Assembly: GCA_016871175.1 (NCBI GenBank)
Contig: VFZL01000018.1
Location: forward strand, 20,144 to 84,143
From: Acidimicrobiia bacterium
Lineage (GTDB): Bacteria > Acidobacteriota > Vicinamibacteria > Vicinamibacterales > CAVVIG01
Length of the DNA: 64,000 nucleotides
Direction: 5' to 3'
The notes under the pieces were generated by a model. That model made no database searches. It had not been told where the DNA came from and saw nothing but the letters and a program-made list of their open reading frames with translations. Of this stretch, positions 43,988-54,131 are shown piece after piece. Made by a program: the position numbers and the translations under genes. How positions within the stretch are numbered: position 1 is the first letter of the stretch; every line of letters begins with the position of its first letter.

Positions 43988-45217
43988 ATGCCAGTGATGA
44001 GGCTTCACAGGACCGTGGGCGTGAAGGTTGGGCGCGTCCAGGTGGGCGGCGGTGCGCCTGTCGTCGTCCAGTCGATGACGATGACGGACACGGCAGATGC
44101 GAAGGGCACAGCCCAGCAGTGTGTCGAGCTCGTCGAGGCTGGCTCAGAGATGGTGCGCGTCACGGTCAACGTGCCGGAGGCTGCGGCGGCGGTGCCCGAG
44201 ATCAAGCAGCGGATGCTCGACGCTGGCTGCGATGCGCCGCTCATCGGCGACTTCCACTACAACGGTCACTTGCTGCTCACGAAGTTCCCATCCTGTGCGC
44301 GCGCGCTGGACAAGTACCGAATCAACCCCGGCAACGTGGGCACCGGCAAACGGCGCGACGAGCAGTTCTCGACGATTTGCCGGGTCGCTGTTGAACACGG
44401 GAAGCCGGTGCGCATCGGCGTCAATGGCGGCTCGCTCAATCAAGAGCTGGTCATCTCCCGGATGCAGGAGAACACCGACCGCGACCTTGGCCGGACCTCA
44501 GAAGAGATTATCAACGAGTGCATGGTGCTGTCGGCCGTGGAGTCGACGGCGCTCGCACTCGAGAGCGGCCTGCTGAAGGACCAGATCATCATCTCGTGCA
44601 AGACCTCGCGTCCCCGCGATCTCGTGGACGTGTATCGAGCACTCGCGCGCCAGACCGATCAGCCGCTGCACCTGGGATTGACCGAGGCCGGCATGGGGAT
44701 CAAAGGGCTCGTGTGGTCCTCGGCCGCGATGGGCGTCCTGCTTGCTGAAGGGATCGGCGACACCATTCGCGTGTCGCTGACGCCACGACCCGGCGGCGAC
44801 CGCCGCGAAGAGGTCTACGCCGCGTGTGAGCTGCTGCAGGCGCTCGGGCTTCGGTCGTTCTCGCCGAGCGTCACGGCGTGTCCAGGGTGCGGGCGGACGA
44901 CGAGCACGACGTTTCAAGAGCTCGCGGAGCGCGTGCAGGGCTACATCCGCAGCATGATGCCCGAATGGAAGACCCGGTACGAGGGGGTCGAGTCGATGAC
45001 GCTCGCGGTCATGGGGTGCGTCGTGAACGGACCCGGCGAATCGAAGGCCGCCAATATCGGCATCAGCCTGCCCGGGACCGGTGAGGAGCCGAGCTGCCCC
45101 GTTTACATCGACGGTCGTCATGCGGTCACGCTCCGTGGGACGTACGAGGAGCTCGCTCGAGACTTCCAGCGGCTCGTGGAAGACTACGTGGTCTCACACT
45201 ACCCGTCACGCGTGTGA
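43988..45217 (+). CDS. ispG: 4-hydroxy-3-methylbut-2-enyl-diphosphate synthase (GcpE)
   Basis: [66 protein letters not shown]. Confidence 0.96.
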   Translation: MPVMRLHRTVGVKVGRVQVGGGAPVVVQSMTMTDTADAKGTAQQCVELVEAGSEMVRVTVNVPEAAAAVPEIKQRMLDAGCDAPLIGDFHYNGHLLLTKFPSCARALDKYRINPGNVGTGKRRDEQFSTICRVAVEHGKPVRIGVNGGSLNQELVISRMQENTDRDLGRTSEEIINECMVLSAVESTALALESGLLKDQIIISCKTSRPRDLVDVYRALARQTDQPLHLGLTEAGMGIKGLVWSSAAMGVLLAEGIGDTIRVSLTPRPGGDRREEVYAACELLQALGLRSFSPSVTACPGCGRTTSTTFQELAERVQGYIRSMMPEWKTRYEGVESMTLAVMGCVVNGPGESKAANIGISLPGTGEEPSCPVYIDGRHAVTLRGTYEELARDFQRLVEDYVVSHYPSRV

Positions 45218-45224
45218 TCACGAC

Positions 45225-45256
45225 GGGGTCACGGGTTCAGGGGGTCACGGGTTCGT
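45225..45256. repeat. Two 16-bp tandem units (4 x 8 bp), same vocabulary as the leuB-upstream repeat in reverse orientation
   Basis: GGGGTCACGGGTTCAG GGGGTCACGGGTTCGT (14/16 identical). Confidence 0.65.
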
Positions 45257-47114
45257 GGATTCGAGCGGTTCCGCCGTCGCCGAGTTGCGCGCCGCTCTCC
45301 ATCGCATCTGGGGCTACGCGGATTTTCGTCCGCTGCAGCGTGAGGCGATAGAAGCCGTTCTCGAACGACGTGACAGCGTCGTCGTCATGCCGACTGGTGG
45401 CGGCAAGTCGCTCTGCTTTCAGGCTCCGGCGCTGGTTGATGCCACGCCTGTTTCGACGCCCGTCTCGGGACGCCGCGGGTTCGCCCTGGTGGTCTCGCCC
45501 CTCATTTCGCTGATGAAGGATCAAGTCGACGGACTTCGCGTCGACGGCGTCGACGCCGCGTACCTCAACAGCTCGCTCGACAGCAGCGAACGCGACGCCG
45601 TGATGGCCAGTCTGCGGGAGGACCGCTGCCGATTGCTCTACGTGTCGCCGGAGCGGCTCGTCGGCGAGGGGAGCCAGGGGTTCCGGCGCTTCCTGCAGCA
45701 GTGCGGTCCACGATTCATCGCCGTCGATGAAGCGCACTGCATCAGTCAGTGGGGGCACGACTTCCGGCCAGAGTATCGACAACTGGGGCGGCTGCGCCAG
45801 GACTTTCCCGGCGTCTCGCTGCATGCGTTCACGGCCACGGCCGGCGAGCGCGTGCGTCGCGACATCGTTCAGGAGCTCCGACTCGAGAACCCGCTGATCC
45901 TGGTCGGATCCTTCGACCGCCCCAATCTGACCTATCGCGTGCTCCGTCGGGGCATTCTGCATGCCCAGCTGAAGCAGGTGCTGGCACGTCATGATGACGA
46001 AGCGGGCATCATCTACTGTTCGTCGCGCCGAGAGGTGGAGGCGCTGGCGGAGTGGCTCGTCGGGGAGGGGCATCGCGCGGTGCCCTATCACGCCGGACTC
46101 GCCGACGAGGTGCGCGCGCGCCATCAGGACGACTTCTTCGACGAACGAGTGGACGTTGTGGTGGCGACCGTGGCGTTTGGCATGGGCATCGACCGGTCGA
46201 ACGTGCGGTTCGTCGTTCACGCCGGCGCGCCACGCTCGCTCGAGCATTATCAGCAAGAGTCCGGTCGTGCTGGCCGGGATGGACTGCCCGCTGAGTGCGT
46301 CCTCATCTACTCGGGTTCGGACTTCCTGCGCTGGCGCCAGATGCTCGAAGCCAACGGCGAGCTGACAGAGGGCGCGCGCACGCTGCTGCGTGACATGGAG
46401 CGGTATGCGTCGAGCACCCGGTGCCGGCATCGTTCCCTCGTCGAGTATTTCGGCGAGACGTGGGCGCGGAGTGAGTGCGGTGCCTGTGACTGGTGCCTGA
46501 GAGAGCTCGATGCGATCGCCGACGCGACAACCGTCGCGCGCAAGATCTTGTCGTGCGTCGCACGCGTGAAGCAGTCCTGGGGGATCGGTCACGTCACCGA
46601 CGTGCTGCTGGGTAAAACGAGCGAGAAGGTCGTCACAACCGGGCACCACGAGCTCTCGACGTTCGGCCTGCTGAAACACGAGTCGAGCCACGCCGTTCGC
46701 GGCTTCATCGAGCAGCTCGTGGCGGAAGGGCACCTATTGCGGGACGGTGAGCCGTACCCGGTGTTGCGTCTCTCGACTGCAGGTACCGCGTTGCTGAAGG
46801 GTGATGGAGAGTGTGTGCTGTATCGCGAAGCGACGCCACCCAGCAGCCGGACGCGCGGGCGCACGAGAGCAGCCGTGGGCCAGCTCGCCGATCCGGAGCT
46901 GTTCGAGCGGCTACGCGAAGTACGCCTTCGGATCGCCCGCGAGCGGGGCGTGCCGCCGTACGTCATCTTCCACGACACGACACTTCGAGAGATGGCCGAG
47001 CGCCGGCCCGCCACGCTGAACGATCTCCATGGTATCTATGGGGTCGGCATCCGGAAGGCTGAGAGTTTTGGCGACGAGTTCCTCGACGCGATTCGCACCT
47101 TTCGGCGGCAGTAG
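45255..47114 (+). CDS. recQ: ATP-dependent DNA helicase RecQ
   Basis: MPTGGGKSLCFQAPAL, DEAHCISQWGHDFRPEY, QESGRAGRDGLPAE, zinc-binding GACDWC, C-terminal HRDC; GTG start inferred. Confidence 0.93.
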   Translation: MDSSGSAVAELRAALHRIWGYADFRPLQREAIEAVLERRDSVVVMPTGGGKSLCFQAPALVDATPVSTPVSGRRGFALVVSPLISLMKDQVDGLRVDGVDAAYLNSSLDSSERDAVMASLREDRCRLLYVSPERLVGEGSQGFRRFLQQCGPRFIAVDEAHCISQWGHDFRPEYRQLGRLRQDFPGVSLHAFTATAGERVRRDIVQELRLENPLILVGSFDRPNLTYRVLRRGILHAQLKQVLARHDDEAGIIYCSSRREVEALAEWLVGEGHRAVPYHAGLADEVRARHQDDFFDERVDVVVATVAFGMGIDRSNVRFVVHAGAPRSLEHYQQESGRAGRDGLPAECVLIYSGSDFLRWRQMLEANGELTEGARTLLRDMERYASSTRCRHRSLVEYFGETWARSECGACDWCLRELDAIADATTVARKILSCVARVKQSWGIGHVTDVLLGKTSEKVVTTGHHELSTFGLLKHESSHAVRGFIEQLVAEGHLLRDGEPYPVLRLSTAGTALLKGDGECVLYREATPPSSRTRGRTRAAVGQLADPELFERLREVRLRIARERGVPPYVIFHDTTLREMAERRPATLNDLHGIYGVGIRKAESFGDEFLDAIRTFRRQ

Positions 47115-47124
47115 GCGGGAACGC

Positions 47125-47544
47125 TCAGTGCACTGTGTAGGGCTCAGCGAGGCCGAAGGGGGCGATCTCGACGTCGAAGTGCGTGCCGTCCTCGGTCACC
47201 ATCTGGTAGGTGCCGCGCATGGAACCGGTCGAGGTCTTGAGCGGGCAACCCGACGTATACTCAAACTTTTCACCAGGTGCGAGCACCGGCTGCTCACCGA
47301 CCACTCCCGGTCCACGCACCTCTTCGATGTGCCCGGCACCGTCGGTGATGATCCAGTGGCGGCTCAAAAGCTGTACCGTCTCGTCCCCTTCATTCGAGAT
47401 GCGGACCCTGTAGTGGAAGAACCACTGACTCTTGAACGGTTGCGACTGGTCCGGCGCGTAGCGGGATTCGACCTCTACGCGGACGTTGTTCGTCACCGCT
47501 TCGGAAGACGACCCCTGAGGTGACACAGGCTTCGGTTCGGCCAT
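47125..47544 (-). CDS. apaG: ApaG domain protein
   Basis: RVEVESRYAPDQSQP...YRVRISNEGDETVQLLSRHWIITDGAGHIEEVRGPGVVGEQPVLAPGEKFEYTSGCPL. Confidence 0.95.
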   Translation of the reverse strand: MAEPKPVSPQGSSSEAVTNNVRVEVESRYAPDQSQPFKSQWFFHYRVRISNEGDETVQLLSRHWIITDGAGHIEEVRGPGVVGEQPVLAPGEKFEYTSGCPLKTSTGSMRGTYQMVTEDGTHFDVEIAPFGLAEPYTVH

Positions 47545-47596
47545 CGGACTGGGACCCTGTAACCCATCATAGCAACTTTCTCGACGCCGGATTACG

Positions 47597-47995
47597 ATGA
47601 GGGCGACGCGTATGTCGGGTGACCAGACTCAGATTGCGGTATCCATCGGCGTCCCTGTCTCGCGACGACACATCTTTCTCTGTTGCGATCAGACGACGCC
47701 CAAGTGCTGCGAGAAAGCACGTGGCCTCATCGCGTGGGAGTACTTGAAGCGCCGATTGAAGGAACTGGAGCTCTCGGACCAGGGCGGCGTGCTCAGGACG
47801 AAAGCCAATTGCCTCCGTATCTGTGAGGGCGGTCCGATCGCCGTCGTGTACCCAGATGGCACCTGGTACGGCGCGTGTGACCCTCCCGTGCTGGAACGGA
47901 TCGTCCAGGAACATCTCATCGGCGGGCGGCCGGTCACGGAGCTCGCCTTCGAGCAGCACCCGCTCGGGTTCGACGACGCATGTATCCCCGGCTGA
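47597..47995 (+). CDS. (2Fe-2S) ferredoxin domain-containing protein
   Basis: [17 protein letters not shown]...[24 protein letters not shown] thioredoxin-like ferredoxin pattern. Confidence 0.88.
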   Translation: MRATRMSGDQTQIAVSIGVPVSRRHIFLCCDQTTPKCCEKARGLIAWEYLKRRLKELELSDQGGVLRTKANCLRICEGGPIAVVYPDGTWYGACDPPVLERIVQEHLIGGRPVTELAFEQHPLGFDDACIPG

Positions 47996-48816
47996 TCACG
48001 ACGCCCTTCTATACGTTGCACACCTTCGGTGTGTTGCTGGCCGCAGCGTACCTGACTGCGTTGTGGTGGCTCGTCCGGACCGGGCGGCGCGAGGGTTACC
48101 ATCCCGACGCCCTCACGTCCCTCGGCTTCTGGGCCATCGTTGGCGCCATCGTCGGCGCGAAGGCACTCATGGTTGTCCGGAACGCGTCGGACTACCTGGC
48201 ACACCCTGGAGAGCTGCTCTCCGCGTCTTTCTTGACGAGCGCCGGCGACTTCTATGGCGGGTTCATCGGAGGTGTGGTCGGCGCGCTCTTGTTCTTCGTG
48301 TTGAACCGATCGCTGTCGTTCTGGCCGCTGGCGGATCTGTGCGCACCGGCGATCGCACTCGGCCAGGGCATCGGCCGCATCGGATGTCTCATGGCTGGCG
48401 ACGACTACGGCAGCCCGACGAGCCTCCCGTGGGCCGTGACGTTCACGGATCCAGATGCCGCAGCGATTGGTGGCGCGCCGCTGAACGTCCCTCTCCATCC
48501 CGTTCAGCTCTACGAGTCGCTGTTCTGCCTTGCGCTCTTTGGTGTCCTCGTGCGGCTGGCGCGCCGGAAGACCTTCGACGGGCAGATCCTGATTGCGTAC
48601 TCCGTGATGTACGCGATCGGGCGCTTTCTCATCGAGTACCTGCGCGGTGACATCGATCGCGGCTTCGTGTTCGGCACTCTCTTTTCGACGTCCCAGTTCA
48701 TTGCAATCGTGGTCTTCATCCTGGCCATCGCCGTGCTGCCGGGCCGCCGGCACGCCGGTGTTCGGCCGGCGCCCGTCGCGGCGACGCCGAGCCGGCCTTC
48801 TGGTCGGCGGCGCTAA
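47980..48816 (+). CDS. lgt: Prolipoprotein diacylglyceryl transferase
   Basis: [51 protein letters not shown]. Confidence 0.94.
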   Translation: MYPRLITTPFYTLHTFGVLLAAAYLTALWWLVRTGRREGYHPDALTSLGFWAIVGAIVGAKALMVVRNASDYLAHPGELLSASFLTSAGDFYGGFIGGVVGALLFFVLNRSLSFWPLADLCAPAIALGQGIGRIGCLMAGDDYGSPTSLPWAVTFTDPDAAAIGGAPLNVPLHPVQLYESLFCLALFGVLVRLARRKTFDGQILIAYSVMYAIGRFLIEYLRGDIDRGFVFGTLFSTSQFIAIVVFILAIAVLPGRRHAGVRPAPVAATPSRPSGRRR

Positions 48817-48989
48817 CGTCGTCGTGCGCGCCCGCGCAGGCAGACGGCTCCAGCGGATGTCCGACACGTGCGCGAGGGGTGGGACTGTCGCCGTCTCCAC
48901 AAGGAGAAGCTCGGCGATGGCTACGACCTGGAGACGACGAATTCCGGTCCCGAGGCATTCCGGCGTAATGTAGGAGCGCGACGTTTCGC

Positions 48990-50609
48990 ATGTCCCGTTC
49001 CACCGCTCCTTCGCTCAGCCAGAGTCGGCCGCTGAGGCTTCCGTCCCACACCGCCGACCCATGCCCGGCTCCGTCAGCGCTGCAGTGGATGCCCTTGGCG
49101 TGCGCGCTGGCGCTCGTGGGGATCGCGCTGTGGCCCGCGCGCGGTCACGGCGACGTGTGGCGCGCCTCCCTCGCTGCCGCCGGTCTGCTGGCCGCTTGGA
49201 ACGCGGCGTTGCTGTTGTGGTCGAGTTCACGCGAGCAGCCGCTGACGCTCTCGGTCGACGTACGGCCACAACACTATCTGCAGGCGTGCGCCCAGGGCAC
49301 GGTCCTCGCCTACTGGGGATGGTGCTGGCCGCCGGTTTCAACGCACCTGCCGCTCATCGGAGCTCAGTTGCTCTTCGCGTACGGCTTCGATTGGCTCCTG
49401 AGCTGGACGCGACGTGGCACGTACGCGGTCGGCTTCGGCCCGTTTCCCGTGGTCTTCAGCATCAACCTGTTCCTCTGGTTCCAACCAGAGTGGTTCATCT
49501 TCCAGTTCCTGCTCGTCGCGGTGGGGTTCGCGGCAAAAGATCTCATCCGGTGGACACGTGACGGTCGACGGGTGCACATCTTCAACCCTTCGTCGTTTCC
49601 CTTGGCCGTCGCGTCGATTGTGCTCATCGCGACGGGGTCCGATGGGATCACGCGAGGGCAAGACATCGCTGTCAGTCAGTTCTATCCACCACAGATGTAC
49701 CTGCTCCTCTTTCTCGTCGGGCTGCCGGGGCAGTTCCTGTTCGGCGTCGCATCGATGACGTGGTCAGCGGTGCTCACCACGTATCTCTTCGGCCTGGTGT
49801 ATTTCGCCTGGACCGGGACGTACTTCTTCCTCGACTCGTACGTCCCAATCGCCGTGTTCCTGGGCATGCACTTACTCTTCACGGATCCGTCGACGTCGCC
49901 GCGCACCGAGCTCGGGCGGCTGATCTTCGGAGCGTTGTACGGCGTGTCATCCGTCGCTTTGTACCAGATGCTCACGGGCGCCGGCGTCCCGGCGTTCTAC
50001 GACAAGCTGCTGCAAGTTCCCTTGCTGAACCTCTCCGTCCGCGCCATCGATCGCCTCGCTCGGGGACCTTTGCATGCGTTGGATCCTACGCGGCTCGGAC
50101 AGGCACTGGCGGCCCGCCAACGACATCTGGCGTACATGACGGTGTGGGCTGCGACGTTCGCCGCGATGAGCCTTGCCGGCGGCGTCGGCGACGGCCATCG
50201 CGGACAGTGGCTGCCGTTCTGGACGCAGGCGTGCCAGTCAGGTCGCGAGCGCGCGTGTGCGTACGTGGCGCAACTGGAAGTGATCCTGTGTCAGGCTGGT
50301 TCTGGCTGGGCCTGCAACGAGGCTGGTCTGCGATCCGCGCGGGGCCGTGGCGGGAGTGATGTGCCCGCGCGCGCGCGCGCCGTTCAGGAGGCGAGTGCGA
50401 CCTTTGCGGAGGGATGCCGCTTGGGCTTCGTGCCCGCGTGCCGTAACAGCGTGCGCACGGGCGACCCCGGCAGCAGGCTGGAGGAGGCGCCGCCGGCAGA
50501 CGGAGACTATCGCGTGCTGGTGCGGGGGACCAAAGGGCCGGTGACTGAGCGGAATCCGGTGGCCCTGCGCGCACGGGCGTGCGCGCAGGGATGGACCGGC
50601 GCGTGTTGA
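48990..50609 (+). CDS. Polytopic membrane protein (RnfD/NqrB-like) with Cys-rich Sel1-like C-terminal region
   Basis: About 8 TM segments with HIFNPSSFPLAV and TDPSTSPRTELGRLIFG; C-terminal ACQSGRERACAYVAQL...FAEGCRLGFVPAC...RACAQGWTGAC. Confidence 0.7.
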   Translation: MSRSTAPSLSQSRPLRLPSHTADPCPAPSALQWMPLACALALVGIALWPARGHGDVWRASLAAAGLLAAWNAALLLWSSSREQPLTLSVDVRPQHYLQACAQGTVLAYWGWCWPPVSTHLPLIGAQLLFAYGFDWLLSWTRRGTYAVGFGPFPVVFSINLFLWFQPEWFIFQFLLVAVGFAAKDLIRWTRDGRRVHIFNPSSFPLAVASIVLIATGSDGITRGQDIAVSQFYPPQMYLLLFLVGLPGQFLFGVASMTWSAVLTTYLFGLVYFAWTGTYFFLDSYVPIAVFLGMHLLFTDPSTSPRTELGRLIFGALYGVSSVALYQMLTGAGVPAFYDKLLQVPLLNLSVRAIDRLARGPLHALDPTRLGQALAARQRHLAYMTVWAATFAAMSLAGGVGDGHRGQWLPFWTQACQSGRERACAYVAQLEVILCQAGSGWACNEAGLRSARGRGGSDVPARARAVQEASATFAEGCRLGFVPACRNSVRTGDPGSRLEEAPPADGDYRVLVRGTKGPVTERNPVALRARACAQGWTGAC

Positions 50610-50613
50610 GGCG

Positions 50614-51048
50614 CTACTTGCCGGTGGCCTTCTGATTCAGCTCGTACGGCGCGCCGATACCCGACGAGCCCATGAAGAGCTTCGTGCCGTCCTTGAACGT
50701 CAGATCGCGGCCGTTGGCACGCCTGGAGCCGTCCTTCGCCTGGTACCCGTCGACCTTCACCGCGGTGCCCGGCTCGAGCGATTTCCGCGTGAAACCGCGA
50801 CGGAACAGGACGTTCGGTGTGCCGGCCTCGAAGGCCCATCTCTCGATCTTGCCGTCCGGCTTCTTGACTTCCATATGCAGCCAGACGTGGGGATTGGTCC
50901 ACTCCATTCTCGTGATGGTGCCTTCCATGGCCACCGGCTTGTTGGCATCGAACTCGGCGGCGAACGCGTGGTGCGCGGACACCGACGCGGCCGTGAGGAG
51001 TAGGGATAGGCCAATCCCCGCGAGCGCAACCATGAGCTTTCTTAGCAT
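50614..51048 (-). CDS. DUF6152-like secreted protein
   Basis: Signal peptide then AHHAFAAEFDANKPVAMEGTITRMEWTNPHVWLHMEVKKPDG. Confidence 0.8.
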   Translation of the reverse strand: MLRKLMVALAGIGLSLLLTAASVSAHHAFAAEFDANKPVAMEGTITRMEWTNPHVWLHMEVKKPDGKIERWAFEAGTPNVLFRRGFTRKSLEPGTAVKVDGYQAKDGSRRANGRDLTFKDGTKLFMGSSGIGAPYELNQKATGK

Positions 51049-51082
51049 CGGACACACCCTCCTGCGATCACTCACCACCATC

Positions 51083-52072
51083 TTACCGTCGGTACCACTC
51101 GTACAGCTTCTCACCTTCCGGTACCTTGCGGGTAATGTCAATGATGAACGTTTCGTTCTCCCATCGCTTCACTAACGGTTTCTTTCGGAGGCCGCCGTAC
51201 AGGAATTCCTCGACGAATTCGATGCAGCGGTACTCCATCAGCTGTGCGTTCGGCTCGAGTCGGCGATAGAGCGGCATCGAAATCTTCCAGGGCCGCTCGA
51301 ATACGTTCGGGTCTTCGAGGGTGACCTCGTACTGGATTGCGTCCCTGTGGATGGGCGTGAAGCGCTCGGTCAGCTTCAGCTGTTCGCTGTGATAGTTGCC
51401 GGCACGATCGAACCAGTTCTTCCCGTTGAACTCGGTCACGGTCGTCACGAGCGTGTCACCGTCCCACTTGCCGACCGAATGACCCATGTAGGTGTAGTCG
51501 GGTGGCCCCTCGACCTCGTCGAGGTGGATGGTGCGGCCGGTGCTGCTGAACGGGAACGCCATGTGGACCTTGGCGCCGCCCTGCACGATCTGGAACGGGA
51601 AGGGCATGTACATCGCGCGCGGAATGCCAGGCAGGTAGCACTTCAGCTCGGGATCCCGATCGATCCAGTTCGCCCCGTTCTCCTGCTTGACCTTCAGCGC
51701 TTCGGGCTTGTACGGGATCTTTCCGTCGCCGTCGACCACGCCAACTGAGCCGGGAACGCCACCCGCTGCGCCGAGGGCGACGACCGGTGCCGCCGGGACT
51801 CGGGCGTACTCGTAGGGATACACACCCTCTTGCGTCACCATGCCAGGTCGCGCTTCGTGGGCCTCGAGATCCCAGTGCGCCTCATTCAACGCCTGCCAGA
51901 TCCCACTGAAGTCCGGCTTGCCGTCGGCTGTTCGAGGAACCGCGGGACCGGCCACGACCCCTGACGTCGTGCCGCCACCTGGCGCCGGGCCACCGCACGA
52001 GACCGCGAGCATCCCGAGCGCGCCGACGACCGCCGACAGAATCGCTACGATAATCGTTGAAGCCTTCATCAT
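51083..52072 (-). CDS. Uncharacterised secreted lipoprotein
   Basis: Lipobox-like LAVSCGG; PDFSGIWQ; GHSVGKWDGDTLVTTVTEFNGKNWFD. Confidence 0.8.
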   Translation of the reverse strand: MMKASTIIVAILSAVVGALGMLAVSCGGPAPGGGTTSGVVAGPAVPRTADGKPDFSGIWQALNEAHWDLEAHEARPGMVTQEGVYPYEYARVPAAPVVALGAAGGVPGSVGVVDGDGKIPYKPEALKVKQENGANWIDRDPELKCYLPGIPRAMYMPFPFQIVQGGAKVHMAFPFSSTGRTIHLDEVEGPPDYTYMGHSVGKWDGDTLVTTVTEFNGKNWFDRAGNYHSEQLKLTERFTPIHRDAIQYEVTLEDPNVFERPWKISMPLYRRLEPNAQLMEYRCIEFVEEFLYGGLRKKPLVKRWENETFIIDITRKVPEGEKLYEWYRR

Positions 52073-52078
52073 CAGCCC

Positions 52079-53326
52079 CTATTGGATGAACGGATTGGCT
52101 TCCTCGCCCTCATCCGCGAAGCCGCCGGCGAAACCACCGCAGCCTGCACTGCACAAGGTGGCCGGGTCAGGTCCTTTGCGTTGCGCAAACGCCTTCTCTT
52201 CAACCCGCGCGCCAATGAGAAGCGCCGGCATGCCATGGTTGCCCTCGTGACAACGCGGCTCCTTGTAGACGCGATTGAACTTGTCCTCCTGTTTGGTCAG
52301 CTCCTGCGTGACCGTCCACGGCTGCATCCACGTGGTCGGATCCTCGATCGTGACGGTGTATTCGAGCGTGTTCGCATCCTTGCGTCGGAACTTCTCGACG
52401 AGGTGCAGGTTCTCACGTGAGCCCTGGAAATCGGTCTTTGCCGTGAAATTGGTCACGTCAACGATGAGCGTGTCGCCTTCCCAGCGGGCGCGTGAATCAC
52501 CCCACCACTGACGCACGTTCGACGGCAGGTGCGGCCGATTTGTGATCGGAATGATACGCTGCCAGCCCTGACCTTGGCCGGTGTCGTAGAAGATCGAGAT
52601 CGTGTCCTTCGACTGGATGATCTGCGGATAGAACCCCGCAGCGCCGCCGAAGTCCGGCAGCGTCGCGGCTATGCAGCGCTCGCCGAGCGTGCGGTCCTCG
52701 GGCCCGTCCGAGCGATTGATCGAACCACCGCCGGCACCACCGGTGGCGATGTAGTGTGGCGGCGCTTCGTTACGACGCGGCGAGGGCGGACCGTATTTCC
52801 CGCCGGCGCACCCGGGCCTGTTGTTCTTGCAGGTCTCGGTCGCCCGCAAGAGCGCGAGCTGATACTCACGGATCTCATTCCGGCGCTTCTGTGCTTCCGG
52901 CGTCAGCGGAGGCATGCGCCCGTTCTTCGGATCGATGATGAGCGAGGTGCGGCGACCCGTGGGCTTGTGCGACAGGAAGATGTTCGTGCTGTAGGCGCCG
53001 CCGACGTCCTGCTCGCTCCCCTTGCCGTACCGGCGCGTGTCCTCGCTCACGATGGCGCCGCGCTGCTTGTCGAGCGCTTGGCGTTCTTCGTCGGTGAAGA
53101 ACTCTTTGTCGGCGTACTTCAGTGGACGCTGCAGCGGGATGTCGTGCGAGTTGGTCCAGATCCCCTGAAGGTCTGGCGCGCCCCACGGGGTCTTCGGTGC
53201 CGGCCCGGCGGGCGCCTCGCCCGGCGGCGCCTGGCCGAAGACGCGTGGCGTCGTCACCGTGAGGAGGCCGGCGGCTGCTACGAGCGCCACCGCGAGCCCG
53301 CTCGACAAGAGGAATCGTCTGGACAT
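52079..53326 (-). CDS. Uncharacterised secreted protein related to the neighbouring lipoprotein
   Basis: Signal peptide; PDLQGIWTNSHD; WGDSRARWEGDTLIVDVTNFTAKTDFQGS; start MSRRFLLSS. Confidence 0.8.
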   Translation of the reverse strand: MSRRFLLSSGLAVALVAAAGLLTVTTPRVFGQAPPGEAPAGPAPKTPWGAPDLQGIWTNSHDIPLQRPLKYADKEFFTDEERQALDKQRGAIVSEDTRRYGKGSEQDVGGAYSTNIFLSHKPTGRRTSLIIDPKNGRMPPLTPEAQKRRNEIREYQLALLRATETCKNNRPGCAGGKYGPPSPRRNEAPPHYIATGGAGGGSINRSDGPEDRTLGERCIAATLPDFGGAAGFYPQIIQSKDTISIFYDTGQGQGWQRIIPITNRPHLPSNVRQWWGDSRARWEGDTLIVDVTNFTAKTDFQGSRENLHLVEKFRRKDANTLEYTVTIEDPTTWMQPWTVTQELTKQEDKFNRVYKEPRCHEGNHGMPALLIGARVEEKAFAQRKGPDPATLCSAGCGGFAGGFADEGEEANPFIQ

Positions 53327-53462
53327 CTTCAGTAACTCCTGGAAAGCTACCTGTTTACCTCCGGGCTCGGCTCCTGTCAAGAAATGAAGCTTACTCAGGG
53401 ACTTGCGTAGAAGAATCGACCAGTGCGGCCCGCCCGTCGGGTCTTCGGCGCAGCTCGAGACG

Positions 53463-54131
53463 TCAACGCGCGTGATGCTTGACCCATTCCGCGATCGTTT
53501 GCTCGATTTCAGCATCCACCTCAGGCTGTCGGACCACGGCTGAGCGCGAGCTCCCAATCTTGAACGAATGGTCACCGCCCTCGACCACGTGCAGGGTCGG
53601 CGCGGGCGTGACCCGCGCGAGAACGACTCGAAGCTCGTCTGGGGTGCCAAACGTGTCCCGGCTTCCCTGGACGAATAGCGACGGGCGTCCGAGGTTGGGA
53701 AGGTGCGCGTCGCGGAGTGTGTCCGGACGCCCGGGCGGATGCAGCGGATAGCCGAGCAGCACCAGGCCTGCCAGTGGGAGGTCTCGATCGGCCGCCGCGA
53801 GCTGGGTCGCGATTCGGCCGCCCATCGACTTGCCGCCCACGAAGAGGGCGCGCGCCGCGCCGCCGAGATCAGCCCGAACGCGATCAATCACCGCTCGATA
53901 GCGCGCCTCGAGCGCCGCCGCCGAGTCCGGCGCCCGACGCCGCTGCTGCATGTACGGGAAGTCGAACGTGACCACATCGACGCCGCGCTCCGCCAGTGCC
54001 CGCGCGTACCCGACGATGAACGGATGCAACTGTCCGGCGCCCGCCCCGTGCGCCAGGATCAGCGTCGCGTCAGCCGCATCGCCTGCGGCCGGGTAGACGC
54101 GGATGCCGTCGCCGAGATCGCCTCCGCTCAT
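53463..54131 (-). CDS. Alpha/beta hydrolase (KANL3/Tex30-like)
   Basis: LILAHGAGAGQLHPF, FVGGKSMGGRIATQLAA, FVQGSRDTFG, GGDHSFK. Confidence 0.88.
   Translation of the reverse strand: MSGGDLGDGIRVYPAAGDAADATLILAHGAGAGQLHPFIVGYARALAERGVDVVTFDFPYMQQRRRAPDSAAALEARYRAVIDRVRADLGGAARALFVGGKSMGGRIATQLAAADRDLPLAGLVLLGYPLHPPGRPDTLRDAHLPNLGRPSLFVQGSRDTFGTPDELRVVLARVTPAPTLHVVEGGDHSFKIGSSRSAVVRQPEVDAEIEQTIAEWVKHHAR

Noticed and set aside
52079-53887. 602-aa version of the secreted protein
   Set aside because: The extra N-terminus overlaps the alpha/beta hydrolase gene in another frame; the internal start at 53326 gives a proper signal peptide.
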